From the NCBI GenBank assembly GCA_963693305.1, contig OY855912.1:2616001-2680000 (forward strand): a stretch of 64,000 nucleotides of DNA, read 5' to 3'. Under the pieces are notes generated by a model. The model was not told the DNA's origin, searched no databases, and was given only the letters and a program-made list of their open reading frames with translations. Position numbers and translations under genes: made by a program. This DNA is from Meandrina meandrites (Eukaryota > Cnidaria > Anthozoa > Scleractinia > Meandrinidae). Below, piece by piece: positions 48,775 to 58,488 of this stretch (its first letter is position 1; each line of letters starts with the position of its first letter).

Positions 48775-49224
48775 AGTCAATAGAAATGACAAGGCTGCGA
48801 ATTTATTTATTTTACACAGAAACTGAAGAACAAACCACAATTCGGTGGATTCATGTTATGGGATGTTGCTTGGGATCAACAAAACGTCATCAAAGGCAAG
48901 GTATACAGTGACCACATCGCAGACATCATGGGCAAGAGTGGTTCAGAAGGACCTGGCGGAGTTCCCACATCTCCTGTCACGACACCTTCTGCAGGAACCG
49001 GAGCTGCTACCACACCAAGTGGACCGACTCCAGGGGGGTCTACGCCTTCGGCGCCCATCGGTCCCGCTACCCCACCAAGCCCTGGGGGAGGTGAAGGTGC
49101 TGATGGTATGTTTATTCACTCCACCAAAATTAACTTTGTTAATATCTTGAATGCACACCTGAAAAAATATCATTGGCTTCGATAGTTATACTGAACTGGA
49201 TATGATATGTTAGTATCACCCAAC

Positions 49225-49262
<38 letters not shown>

Positions 49263-52200
49263 GCTACTAGAGGACTATTAGTAATAGTCATCGAGTAGCG
49301 AAATTCGTGACGCTTTCTTTCGTTTTATTCCCAAATAAATCTTTCTTCAACTTGCTTTTGCTAACTTTATTATTGCTTCTTCTGTCCGACTGGTTGGGCG
49401 ATACTAAAACAATTAGACCCTTCGCCCTCTAGGGCCACGGGTCAATAGCCCATTCCGCTTCGCCTCATGGGCTATTGACCCGTAGCCCTTGCGGGCTACG
49501 GGTCTAATTGTTAAATATGGATGTTTTGGAGGTAAGGCTTTATTACGGTTGTAGAGAGTCATGTCAGTCATACTTTGGTCTAAACAGTTGGACAAACCCC
49601 ACTCGGAACTTAAAAGAAGTACCCCTTCCCCCCCCCCCCCCCCCCCCCCCGCTCTCTATGACACTTAATTTTTGTTTCTGACTTACGTCTTGCTCGGCGT
49701 ACAGCAATAATCGTGATCAAAAAATGGCAGCCATTATCTTTATACATGCAGTGAGTTGATGACATGGTTTAATATACAATCTTCGTTCACTGTCCAAAAT
49801 CCACGCGCGCAATTGGTTAAAATCGAGCACGTGATTTTTACCTGACGTCAGCAAACACCGACAGTGCGTTATTGACAACACAGGCTTACCAGACTGTGTT
49901 TGTGAGGTCACAGCACGCCCCATATAAATATTCAAATTTTCTCGCTAATCGCTATTGTAAATATTTAAGCTTCCTAAAATCGGCTTTTACTGCTGTCTAT
50001 TTGCAATAAAATGAATTAGAAACATTTTCGCAATGTTTAAGTTTGTTTTTACGCAGTTTTTTTGACGATTTGAAGCGTGCGAGAGCAGTTCTATGAGTTT
50101 AAGTTTTGACTCGTGTATAGAATACTAATATTTACACAAGGCGTGCAACTTCAACATTCAAGAATCGGGTACCGCCTCTGGAATGTAGCCCCAAAAATAT
50201 ATTTCCCCTACTACCTTTAGTAACAGGTCCAAGTCCTCGATAGAACAGTCTTTGAACTATAATCTGGCCAAATTTGAGTCCAATCAGCTCGCGAATAGTT
50301 CTTTTAAACCTTGCTGGAATATCAAATTAGGTCGTAAATTTGCCGATTTACCATGATATGTACCAGTTGTCGGGACAATTTATGCAATTGTCGCTAGAAT
50401 TGGTCAAAATTACTGCCTATGCCCGCCCTAGAGAGCAGAACGTGCCCCACTACAAAACCTCCTCTCGGACACCCCAAAGAAACACTTCGGAAATGTCGAC
50501 AGCAAAGCCGAAGACAACCGGGCCTGGGAAATTAATTTATTTAAATATTCAGTGAATTTCCTGAGCGCTTATTTCCATATTCAGGAAATTCACTGAATAT
50601 TTAAATAAATTAATTTCCCAGGCCCGGTTGTCTTCGGCTTTGCTGTCGACATTTCCGAAGTGTTTCTTTGGGGTGTCCGAGAGGAGGTTTTGTAGTGGGG
50701 CACGTTCTGCTCTCTAGGGCGGGCATAGGCAGTAATTTTGACCAATTCTAGCGACAATTGCATAAATTGTCCCGACAACTGGTACATATCATGGTAAATC
50801 GGCAAATTTACGACCTAATTTGATATTCCAGCAAGGTTTAAAAGAACTATTCGCGAGCTGATTGGACTCAAATTTGGCCAGATTATAGTTCAACGACTGT
50901 TCTATCGAAGACTGGGAGCTCTTACTAAAGCGAGTAGGGGAAATATATTTTTTGGGCTACATTCCAGAGGCGGTACCCGATTCTTGGATGTGGAAGTTGC
51001 ACGCCTTGTGTAAATATTAGTATTCTATACACGAGTCAAAACTTAAACTCATAGAACTGCTCTCGCACGCTTCAAATCGTCAAAAAAACTGCGTAAAAAC
51101 AAACTTAAACATTGCGAAAATGTTTCTAATTCATTTTATTGCAAATAGACAGCAGTAAAAGCCGATTTTAGGAAGCTTAAATATTTACAATAGCGATTAG
51201 TGAGAAAATTTGAATATTTATATGGGGCGTGCTGTGACCTCACACAGTCTGGTAAGCCTGTGTTGACAATAAAGCATAAAAATCGTGCATTATCGACAAT
51301 GGCTTCAGCTGATAGATTTGCAGAAATAGTGGAAGAACAAATCCCTGAAATTATCAATGAAGCCGATACCGATAAATACCAAAACAAAACAAAACAAAAC
51401 ACGTTCGCAACTACAAGTAAATTTGTTGACTTTAGAAATGCAAGATTTGAAAATTGCAATTTTGCGTTCACTTATAACGTGTCAAAGAAAAGCGATTGAC
51501 TTGCTTTAAACATGCTTCTCGCAACCTCGCTGACTTTTTTTTATGAATATTTTCAGCTTATGAACGATTTTGTGAATGATTTTACGCCTCATTTATATTG
51601 AATTATGTATGGCTTTTTGTCATTTCTATATTTTTAAGCTACGGCAGTATAATTTTGTACTACTTCGATAGAACTGACTTTATATTTATTAAAATTCTTG
51701 TTCAAAGTTCGCGGAATTGTGTTTTGCGTGCAGTGTACTCAGATTGTATATTAAAAGGGTTAGAGGCTGTTAGTTCGTGTTTTGTTTACAAATACACGCA
51801 CTCGCTGACAGCACAATGAACTCGAAATTTTCAATACTGCACTCGGCTACGCCTCGTGCAGTATTGAAAATTTCTCGTTCATTGTGCGGCCAGCGCGTGC
51901 GTGTATTTGTAAACAAAACACTCACAACAGTCTCTAACCCATAATTAAATAAATGAGGGAGTGAATCGTATTCTGTAGCCTATATACAATCTATTCACTT
52001 TGACAATATTTAAACTGAGAGATGGGCGGTTAAAAATGTGCGGATGTTGTATTTAAAGCAAGGGTTGAGCTTAAACGAGGTCTGGAACTCGATCTTAACT
52101 TTTTATCGTCTTTCTGTTTATTTATATATAGATTTCTGTAAAGGAAAACAGGACGGGGACTACGCAGACCCGAGTAATCCCTCAGGATACATTACCTGTT

Positions 52201-52382
52201 CTAAAGGGATAACTTACAAGAGGTCTTGTGTACCAGGACTTGTTTGGAATGCAGAAAAAAAGATCTGCGACTGGCCAAGTAACGTGAAAAAATATCAATC
52301 ACACGACATGACTTATCAGCGGCCCCTGCCACCGCAGGGCCCGTTGGTGCAGAAAGGAATTAGAATCCAGGTGTTGAAATGA
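45384..52382 (+). CDS. Class III (hevamine-type) chitinase with CBM14
   Basis: Six exons: 45384-45447, 46181-46339, 46583-46838, 47355-47817, 48820-49105 and 52132-52382, in phases 1, 1, 2, 0, 1, giving 492 residues. Exon 1 would be a signal peptide (MQIKDVHVIFHLLVTWFIQK); this is the least certain exon. Then comes a GH18 domain: HLLVAYWGQNSAG, KVLISLGGATG, the catalytic DGIDLDIE (acid E171), VYVQFYNNFC and GGFMLWDVAWDQQ. A Pro/Ser/Thr/Gly linker (about 355-409) leads to a CBM14 domain with C412, C432, C442 and C455. It should hydrolyse chitin outside the cell; digestion, defence or matrix remodelling are all possible. All catalytic residues are present. Polyadenylation signals AATAAA occur at 52414 and 52418. 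The last intron holds a large palindrome. The hevamine family is best known from plants and fungi. Confidence 0.88.
48627..48780. repeat. (CAGT)n microsatellite
   Basis: About 150 bases of CAGT repeats with a few AGCC and CCGT variants. It lies in intron 4 of the chitinase gene and ends about 40 bases before the acceptor of exon 5, so it occupies the likely branch-point region. Confidence 0.9.
49408..49512. mobile_element. Fold-back MITE
   Basis: AACAATTAGACCC and its complement form the ends; GGGTCAATAGCCCA and its complement form an inner stem around CTTCGCC. The 105-base element lies in chitinase intron 5 and can fold almost entirely into a hairpin. Confidence 0.75.
49628..49650. repeat. 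Poly-C tract (23 C)
   Basis: An uninterrupted run of 23 C after AAGTACCCCTT. It may mark one end of a decayed member of the poly-G MITE family, since AAGTACC adjoins the run there too. Confidence 0.7.
49871..51271. mobile_element. 1.4 kb near-perfect palindrome
   Basis: The left arm (49871-50564, 694 bases) and right arm (50581-51271, 691 bases) are inverted copies around a 16-base loop. The 216-base block nearest the loop is identical in both arms: the two mirror-image open frames give the same 71 residues. The outer arms show scattered substitutions and small indels, for example near 50215-50260 against 50885-50935. It lies in intron 5 of the chitinase gene. It is probably a fold-back or long-inverted-repeat transposon; target duplications were not found. 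Confidence 0.85.
51299..51499 (+). pseudogene. Possible recombinase-element N-terminal remnant
   Basis: The frame from ATG 51299 begins MASADRFAEIVEEQIPEIIN, followed by a Lys/Asn/Thr-rich stretch. This resembles the N-terminal start of coral proteins related to DUF3504 and Crypton-type recombinases. A similar start is seen at 59747. It sits just outside the right arm of the palindrome, and no catalytic part follows. The assignment rests on remembered resemblance. Confidence 0.3.
51757..51940. mobile_element. Fold-back MITE
   Basis: GGGTTAGAGGCTG and CAGTCTCTAACCC are the outer ends; long inner arms include GTTTTGTTTACAAATACACG and GAAATTTTCAATACTGCA with their complements around CTCGGCTACGCCTCG. 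The element is nearly all stem. It lies in chitinase intron 5. Confidence 0.8.
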
Positions 52383-52510
52383 ACAAGCGAGCGAGCAAGC
52401 GAGCGGACGAACGAATAAATAAAGGAAGGACGGAAAGAAGGAAGGAATGAAGGAAGGAATTGAGGAAGGAACAAACAAACAAACGAATGAATCAATAAAT
52501 CAATGAACAA
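52383..52510. repeat. Low-complexity 3' flank
   Basis: A tract of GCGA/GAAC/GGAA/GAAT tetranucleotide-like repeats follows the chitinase stop codon and overlaps its probable polyadenylation signals. Confidence 0.7.
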
Positions 52511-53018
52511 GGGCTCTTTCACGTTTTTACGTATGAGCTCAACAAAACCAAGTGAAAAAAATGAGAGAGGATTATATACGTAGTAAATAATGTTCTTCTC
52601 AATCTGCTACTTTAATAATTATCTCTCATTCAGCAGGCCTAAAAACAGTCAAAATTGACCACATTTGTTCTTTATTTATTTTCTCACAAGGGATTTCTTA
52701 TTGAGAGGAAAGCCATACCTCTTTTGAAAGTTTATGAAATAAGCTATCAGAAAAAAATACTTTTGTTCAAAACAACCCATAATATTTTTGCATACATTAA
52801 TTTAATTAACAGAAATTAGCATAAATTGACCCACAAAAGTGGACAAAAAGCAACAAACTTCACAATATTTTAAGGATATAAGGAAAAGTTCAAAGCAAAA
52901 ATGTTCCTTATTATATTGGCAACATATCCAGCAAGTTTGGCTGAAAAAGAATGATACTGAAATTTTTAGCAGTTTTTTGAATCAATGCGAGCTGTATGAA
53001 ACTCGATCTTTTTGTTTA
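52511..53018. other. Intergenic, nothing recognised
   Basis: AT-rich DNA between the chitinase 3' flank and the nested transposon. A short open frame at 52839-53093 runs into the transposon and is not a gene. Confidence 0.45.
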
Positions 53019-54273
53019 TGCATCAGTCAATTGAAACCCCGGCCCCCCGACCCCCGGGACTTAGCGGGGAATTTAACACTTACCAAGTGTTAAAAAACGG
53101 CTTATTTCCCCGCCCCCGGGGTCCAGACGTCTGTTAAAAGCCCCGCATAGCGGGGCCATCCGAACCAAATGGAGAAATACAGTCGACTGAATGGATGAAT
53201 GAACGAATGAATGACAAACTTTATTATTAAAAAACATCAGTAAAAAATGATAAACATATCTAATATTTAATATATACTGTTTTACGTGTTTGCCATGCTC
53301 CCGTTAACTCCAACCTTCAAGGGAAAATGAAAACGGTTCGAGTTATCAGGAGTTGAGACTGAGCAATCAAAAATAACGAGAAACTGGTGTTTTACTATTC
53401 ATACAGTCTGTATTTTCAGTTAATAAAATTTGATTATAGTATAAAGAGGTCGACTGAAAATGGAACAATGTATTTTTAAAATTAGCCGTATATATCGCAA
53501 CGTAACGTAACGTGAAACAAAGCAGAGCAGCAGAATAAGTACGGCCTTTGAAAGAATCGTTATCAACCTCCACAAAAAAACTGAACGTCTGCAGCACGTC
53601 AACAGCGTGGCACAGTCCCAGGGGCACAGTTCATATTTTGAGTGGCGCTTCGGAGGCCGGTTTGACTCGTGACTCGTTTTTATTTCAAGATAAAATCAAT
53701 GTTTTGGACTACAGTACACTGCTTGTTTTGACTTGGCACGTATTGACAGACATGGTTCGAGTTATTGAGGGTAAAATTATATAGAAAATGACCTGAAGGC
53801 AAACGAAAATTGGTTCGAGTTAGCGGGAAGTTCGAGTTGCCGAGGGTAAAATTACAGAAAATGTATGACGGAAATCCAGGGGAAATCGATTTTCGTTCGA
53901 GTTAGCGAGGGTTCGAGTTATCGGAAGTCGACTGTAACTTAAATCGATATCGTTGGTCTATTTGAAATTCACCTGTTTTCGGTCCTATCATTAAAAGCCC
54001 CAGCCTCTTAAGCTGCAATTTCCATGTGCAGCGAAAGCTGGCCTTCAATATGTCGATTTTACTTTTATTAGATGCAGAAGTCCACTTTTATTTTTGATGT
54101 TAAAGTTCTGTTAAATCACCGCTCCACGGCCCCGGTCTACTGACAATTTGTTAAATCCACCGCCCATCGGGGCCAACGCGCCGTTAAAAGTGCGTTAAAC
54201 CCCGGCTTTGGACGCGTGAAATCCCCGCCAAGTCCCGGGGGTCGGGGGGCCGGGGTTTCAATTGACTGATGCA
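53019..54273. mobile_element. Inverted-repeat element with TTA duplication
   Basis: The ends TGCATCAGTCAATTGAAACC and its exact complement extend into a C/G-rich inverted repeat (CCCCGACCCCCGGGACTT). TTA flanks both sides (53016-53018 and 54274-54276). A 3-base TTA duplication is typical of PIF/Harbinger elements. It is interrupted by the element at 53180-53934. Confidence 0.75.
53180..53934. mobile_element. pogo/Tigger-like element, nested
   Basis: The ends are CAGTCGACT and its complement, flanked by TA on both sides. Inside, the GTTCGAGTTAGCGAGG and GTTCGAGTTATC motifs are typical of pogo/Tigger-type inverted ends. The left end is interrupted by a retroposon tail (about 53189-53300), after which CTCCCGTTAACTCCAACC continues the inverted repeat. 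No transposase frame is present. Confidence 0.65.
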
Positions 54274-54276
54274 TTA

Positions 54277-54939
54277 CATGACTCTTCGGACAAATTCCAC
54301 TCATTTATCTTTTAACCTGTTGGCCTAAAAACCATTTTCCTTCAAAAATATCGATCTCACTAAGCTCACATACAAACCAAGACATTTATTTCAAAGTTAT
54401 CAACAAGGTTTCGAACGTAAAAGTCAACCACAATACAGCATTTCATTGTATTTCGATCAGACCGCGTGGTTTCGCGTCCCGTACTGCTTACTCAACTCTT
54501 ACCGCGATTCGTCGCTTAATTTTGCAGCTGACGATCCAAATCACTGTCTTTTTCACTTGAAATGCCATGGTTGCTGTAATCCTCTTTTTCCAGGAGCTGG
54601 AGAACTCTCTCTTAGCTAGAAGCGATGATTCATGATCACGAAAGCCGACGCCATGTTGAATTTCAAAAAAACACTGAACGGGCGTATTCGTCATGTAGGT
54701 CACATTGAAGTGTTTCAGCTGAAATTTGCAGAGGGACTGGGTAATTCTCTTGTCACGCTTTCTGCCAAATTTCGCAGCGATCGGATGCAATGCAAATTTT
54801 TGCGAATTTTTTTCTAATTTCGGTCATGGGTGACCGACATTTAAAGGGCCTGCCGAATGAGAGTTAAAGTGAAGGGCAAAATTTGTGAAAAAAGATTGGT
54901 TCCAAAAGAGATTTTTTTTTAGAAATAGGACGTAAATAA
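54277..54939. other. Intergenic, no gene seen
   Basis: No supported gene or well-bounded repeat. A 100-codon minus-strand frame (54488-54790) shows no recognisable domain. Confidence 0.45.
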
Positions 54940-55445
54940 TTTGCGTTTGACACGGACAAAACTCCCTAAAATTTATTTCCGAAGTAGTGCAGAGATCAAG
55001 CTGACCCGAAGAATTTCAAACTTAGTGATAAGACTCCTTACAGCTTCGAACGTTGTCAAATGGCTAGCAAATATTTCCAATACTCTCAGGAAGATTGCTA
55101 GATTCAGCACATCAAATTGGAAAACGAATAAAAGATTATGTTTCCTGGTTACTCGTCTTGAGTTTGTTTTGCAGCTGCCATTTGGAATTTTCAGAAACAT
55201 TTTGTGTCCGCAACAAATGTCTCCCTGTTTGCGCGGCATGGACACAAAACAAATGTTTTGTGTCCCGCTCGTTTGCCCACCCAAGAAACATCATGAGCAA
55301 CAATGTGTCCGAAACATTGTGTCCTCGTTTGCACCACCTTTAAATACACAGTCTACTGGTAGGAGGTTTGGAACCCAAATATTATACGCGGTCAGTTAGT
55401 GCGAGATCTGGGACCGAAAAATCTTCGGAAACCGTTCGGATCTAG
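54940..55445. repeat. Segmental duplication, 5' block of unit A
   Basis: This matches 60455-60810 in the same orientation, from GTTTGACACGGACAAAA through ATATTTCCAATACTCTCAGG and GGTCAGTTAGTGCGA to TTCGGAAACCGTTCGGATC. It contains an extra block at about 55190-55345, rich in TGTGTCC motifs, that is missing from the partner and is probably an insertion. It marks the left part of the tandem duplication with the orphan genes. Confidence 0.75.
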
Positions 55446-55854
55446 TTCGGATCACTTGGATATGGCTTGTAGCTCAATTAATCTCGGATGGTGGTCGGAT
55501 GTCGTCACGTCCAAATTTTCTTGGCTTTCCAAGAACCAATGAAATTTCGGTCGAAGGCTCGCGTATTCAAAATTGAAGAGGCCACTACAAAACAAAATGC
55601 ACGTCACCAGTTAGCGTCTTTCATTCGTCCTCCAATTTAATGTAAGAGCCCCTGCTGTAAGGAAGGGATAAAGATTTTTTAATCAATAATTGAGATTTTC
55701 TCGGCACCAGAAAACTTTTTCAAAAATCACTCAAGGTAGCATGTCCTTCTTATAGCTGCCTCAATGTTGGCAAAGTTTGAACAAATTCGGTAAAAGCGTT
55801 ATTGAAATTTTTGGGAATGAAGCGCCCAACATAGGTTAATTAAGTCTGGATACG
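55446..55854. other. Intergenic, nothing recognised
   Basis: Sequence between the duplicated block and a SINE fragment. I see no gene or bounded element. Confidence 0.4.
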
Positions 55855-55960
55855 AGCCTAGCGGCCCATCAGGCTGGAGCTTATCCCGGTTTCTGTAGCA
55901 TGAAGTGACTAGGAGTATTTCTACTACTCCCTGGATAGGATGCTAGTCCATCGCAATGCG
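55855..55960 (+). repeat. Fragment of the tRNA-related repeat
   Basis: GGCCCATCAGGCTGGAGCTT and the following GGTTTCTGTAGCATGAAGTG match the start of the repeat at 36635. The tRNA-like end is absent. Confidence 0.65.
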
Positions 55961-56097
55961 CCCAACATGCGTTTTGTACACTGATTGGATCAGCAATGTC
56001 CTAGGTTACACAATGACATATGATGCTTTCGCCATTGCAGATCCTAGCAGTATGTAGGACGCTTTATGAACCTAGCAAATGGCCTGGCACACCAAGA

Positions 56098-56173
56098 GTT
56101 TCTTGTAGCTCAATGGTTAGAGCGCCCAACCGGTATCTGAGAGGCCATGGGTTCGATTCCCCTCGCGGACTCA
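56098..56173 (+). mobile_element. tRNA-like SINE head
   Basis: TTGTAGCTCAATGGTTAGAG is an A-box-like stretch and GGTTCGATTCC a B-box; the spacing is tRNA-like, but the acceptor stem pairs poorly. It is more likely a SINE head than a working tRNA gene. Confidence 0.6.
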
Positions 56174-56283
56174 ACTTTTTCTTTCTTTTACCCACGCTCG
56201 TGACAAATGAACATTTTTTTTAATCTCGAATTTTACTAAATTCGCACAGTCGGGGTAATCGAGAACTCTCCTCCCCAGCGGCA

Positions 56284-56473
56284 GCGATCCTTCTGGTCTG
56301 CGCCAGGAATCGAGACCTCTAGCCGCCTCCAAAACCGCAAGTCCGCGATTCACGAACTCATTGTCAAACATGACAAATCTGATTGGCAGAAAAACACAGA
56401 ACGAGTACTCTGCGCATGTTCAAATTGGGAGCGACCAGAGGTCTCGATTCATGGCGCAGACCAGAAGGATCGC
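56284..56473. mobile_element. Inverted-repeat element
   Basis: GCGATCCTTCTGGTCTGCGCC and its complement form the ends of the core, continuing inward with AATCGAGACCTCT and its complement. The arms are about 40 bases long; weaker pairing (GGGTAATCGAG) extends outside. It is a fold-back MITE. Confidence 0.7.
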
Positions 56474-56696
56474 GTTCTCTGGGAACGAGAATGGGTAATC
56501 GAGCTAAAAAATGGTTATGAAAATAAAAGATAGCAAAACTCACGAATTTCCAATAATTTTTAATAAAATCAATAGCATCGTGACATCTTGCCTGTGTTAG
56601 GCAATCTCAAAAATATCTGTTGTTACTTCACCTAATCATATTAAGAACGCTGCTAAGTATTATAGCAATTACATTTTCATATTATGCAATCAATCT

Positions 56697-57075
56697 GTGT
56701 TTCGCAACACAACTTTCTTGTGACATGTTTCTGGGAGTGGCCTAATTAACATTTAAATTACCTTGTAAGACACATTAGTGCTATTCTCATTCAAATCAGT
56801 GATCCGAATTGATCCGGTCCACCTTTTGTCCCTGCTCTGTGTTTCGCAACACAACTTACTTATGACATGTTTCTGGGAGTGGCCTAATTAACATTTAAAT
56901 TACCTGTAAGACGCATTAGTGCTATTCTTATTTAAATCAGCGATCCTAATTGATCCGGTCCACCTTTTGTCTCTGCTCCGTGTTTCGCAACACAACTTGC
57001 GATTCCCCAATGCTCTTTCGCAAGATAATGACAAATTTCTGGGAGTAGCCTAATTAGCACTTCAAATTGACTTGT
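56697..57075. repeat. Tandem repeat, about 142-bp unit
   Basis: Units starting TGTGTTTCGCAACACAACTT recur at about 56697, 56839 and 56979, the last incomplete. They include TTTCTGGGAGTGGCCTAATT and TTGATCCGGTCCACC. They lie 5' of the first orphan gene and share motifs with the larger repeat upstream of the second. Confidence 0.8.
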
Positions 57076-57456
57076 AATCAGTTAGCCTCTCCCCTGTGTT
57101 TCGCAATAGTGTATTGACATTATTTCATCATGTTGTGGCAAAGAGCCACCCTGTACCTCCCTTCCCGAACAAAAGCGAAAGTAAACGAGTTCGCGCGCTG
57201 ACCGATTATACTGAAGTTCACAATTCGCAATCGGATGCGCATTATTTACCACAATCTTCTAGCGACCACGTCTCTGACCGCGTTTTGCCGGCGAACGAGG
57301 CGCTCAAGGTCAATGAATCAAAGGCGGTAGAATAAAAGGGATTTGACAGCCTCGGCGTCACCTTCTCTTTTAATTGCGCTATTAAGACATAGTTAATAAG
57401 GTGTTGTAGTTCAGGGAGTGACCTGATGAAAAGATTCTGCCGCATAGCTCAATGCC
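57076..57456 (+). promoter_or_regulatory. Upstream module of orphan gene A, single copy
   Basis: This block matches the repeat unit upstream of the second orphan gene, including CTGACCGCGTTTTGCCGGCG and the AATCGGATGCGCA segment. Here it is present once. It ends in GGGAGTGACCTGATGAAAAG just before the TATA box. A regulatory role is inferred from position and conservation between the two copies. Confidence 0.55.
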
Positions 57457-57464
57457 TATAAAAG
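57457..57464 (+). promoter_or_regulatory. TATA box, orphan gene A
   Basis: TATAAAAG lies 67 bases before the ATG. The surrounding sequence (GATGAAAAGATTCT upstream, CACTGTAAAAGATATCTTT downstream) is conserved at the second orphan gene, which supports a core promoter. Confidence 0.7.
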
Positions 57465-57523
57465 GCGGACACTGTAAAAGATATCTTTGTGAAAAGTCAC
57501 CCACGCTGTGAAGGAACGGGAAA

Positions 57524-58015
57524 ATGAAGGCACTGAGGAAGGTTAAGCTGCATTTCACCACGAAAAAACGCGGGGCCATGGCGGAAAAGAAAGCGACAGC
57601 AAGAGACAAGGAAAGCGGAATCAAGACGCCTGCACATCCACTGGTAGTTGAGAGACGTCGTCGATCCAGCGAGTCTGACCTTTTCAGCAAGCTACAGCAA
57701 GTGCGCAAGGAACAACTGATGCAATCCCCTGACGGAAGCAGATTCCGAAGTCGAGGTCAAACCATGTCATGTGCCAGTTATTTCGCTAAAGACCAAGTTC
57801 CCAAACCCTACATGAAGGACCGAGTGCTGACCGAAAATGCCAAAAAACTGACCCCAGAGCAGATGCAAGCACTGGAGAACGACATCTTCAAGCCTTTGGA
57901 CTTTTACGGAATCTTGCTTGAAAGAATGAAAGCGCGAGATAATGGCGACGAGGAGGAAGAGCAAAACAAGTCCACCGTTATGGATTGGCAGGATTTTAAG
58001 ATGAAGTACATGTGA
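57524..58015 (+). CDS. Orphan basic/acidic protein, paralogue A
   Basis: Single-exon gene of 163 codons from ATG 57524. I recognise no domain family. The N-terminus is very basic (KKRGAMAEKKATA). It is followed by a possible phosphorylated patch RRRRSSESDLF, a hydrophilic stretch with SRFRSRGQTM, the conserved core KPYMKDRVLTENAKKLTPEQ with DIFKPLDFYGILLERMK, and an acidic tail (DEEEEQNKSTVMDWQDF). There is no signal peptide or membrane segment, so a cytoplasmic or nuclear protein is likely. Low predicted structure outside the two helices is inferred. It has a duplicate at 62722-63192, and coding is supported by conservation of the protein (about 84% identity over the last 117 residues, with most changes conservative). 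Confidence 0.8.
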   Translation: MKALRKVKLHFTTKKRGAMAEKKATARDKESGIKTPAHPLVVERRRRSSESDLFSKLQQVRKEQLMQSPDGSRFRSRGQTMSCASYFAKDQVPKPYMKDRVLTENAKKLTPEQMQALENDIFKPLDFYGILLERMKARDNGDEEEEQNKSTVMDWQDFKMKYM

Positions 58016-58484
58016 AACTGACATAGCCTTGGCAGATGTTGATCCGTGACAATGATAGTTTATTTGTGAATGGTCTCTAACAATATAATCTGTATATGAA
58101 TATACGAAGTCAGTGACCGTGATATTTAAACTCGTTACATCGGTTTTAGTTTTATTTCGGGCAAGGCAATACTGACAAGTTTTAATTTCACTTGAACTGA
58201 ATTTTGGCATGGAACGAAATCGTGTTTGAGAGAATGAAAGCAAAATATGATAACGCGAGACAGTTTTCTGCCTGATTATAACGGTTAACCGAGCTATGAA
58301 ACTGATTAGAGCATTCAATCAACTCCTTTTCGCCACTGCTCGATGGGTAAGCTAATTTATTAAGCAGCATTTTGTTAAATGGTTTTATAAGTACATTGAA
58401 CAGTCACTAGGTCAGTGACTGCTAAGAGCAGCTCTAAGAACAGTTTTTTTTGGTATCATATATGGAAAGAATTCCTGGATGAGC
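58016..58484. other. 3' flank shared by both orphan genes
   Basis: This flank matches the one after the second orphan gene (GGGCAAGGCAATACTG, CGAAATCGTGTTTGAGAG, GGTATCATATATGGAAAG), which shows that the duplication includes 3' sequence. Confidence 0.65.
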
Positions 58485-58488
58485 TTAA

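Noticed and set aside
48599..48911. Ser/Val/Gln-repeat protein
   Set aside because: The open frames come from the CAGT microsatellite and lie in a chitinase intron.
50340..50805. Two identical 71-residue genes on opposite strands
   Set aside because: They are mirror images produced by the palindrome; the sequence has no recognised domain and no promoter.
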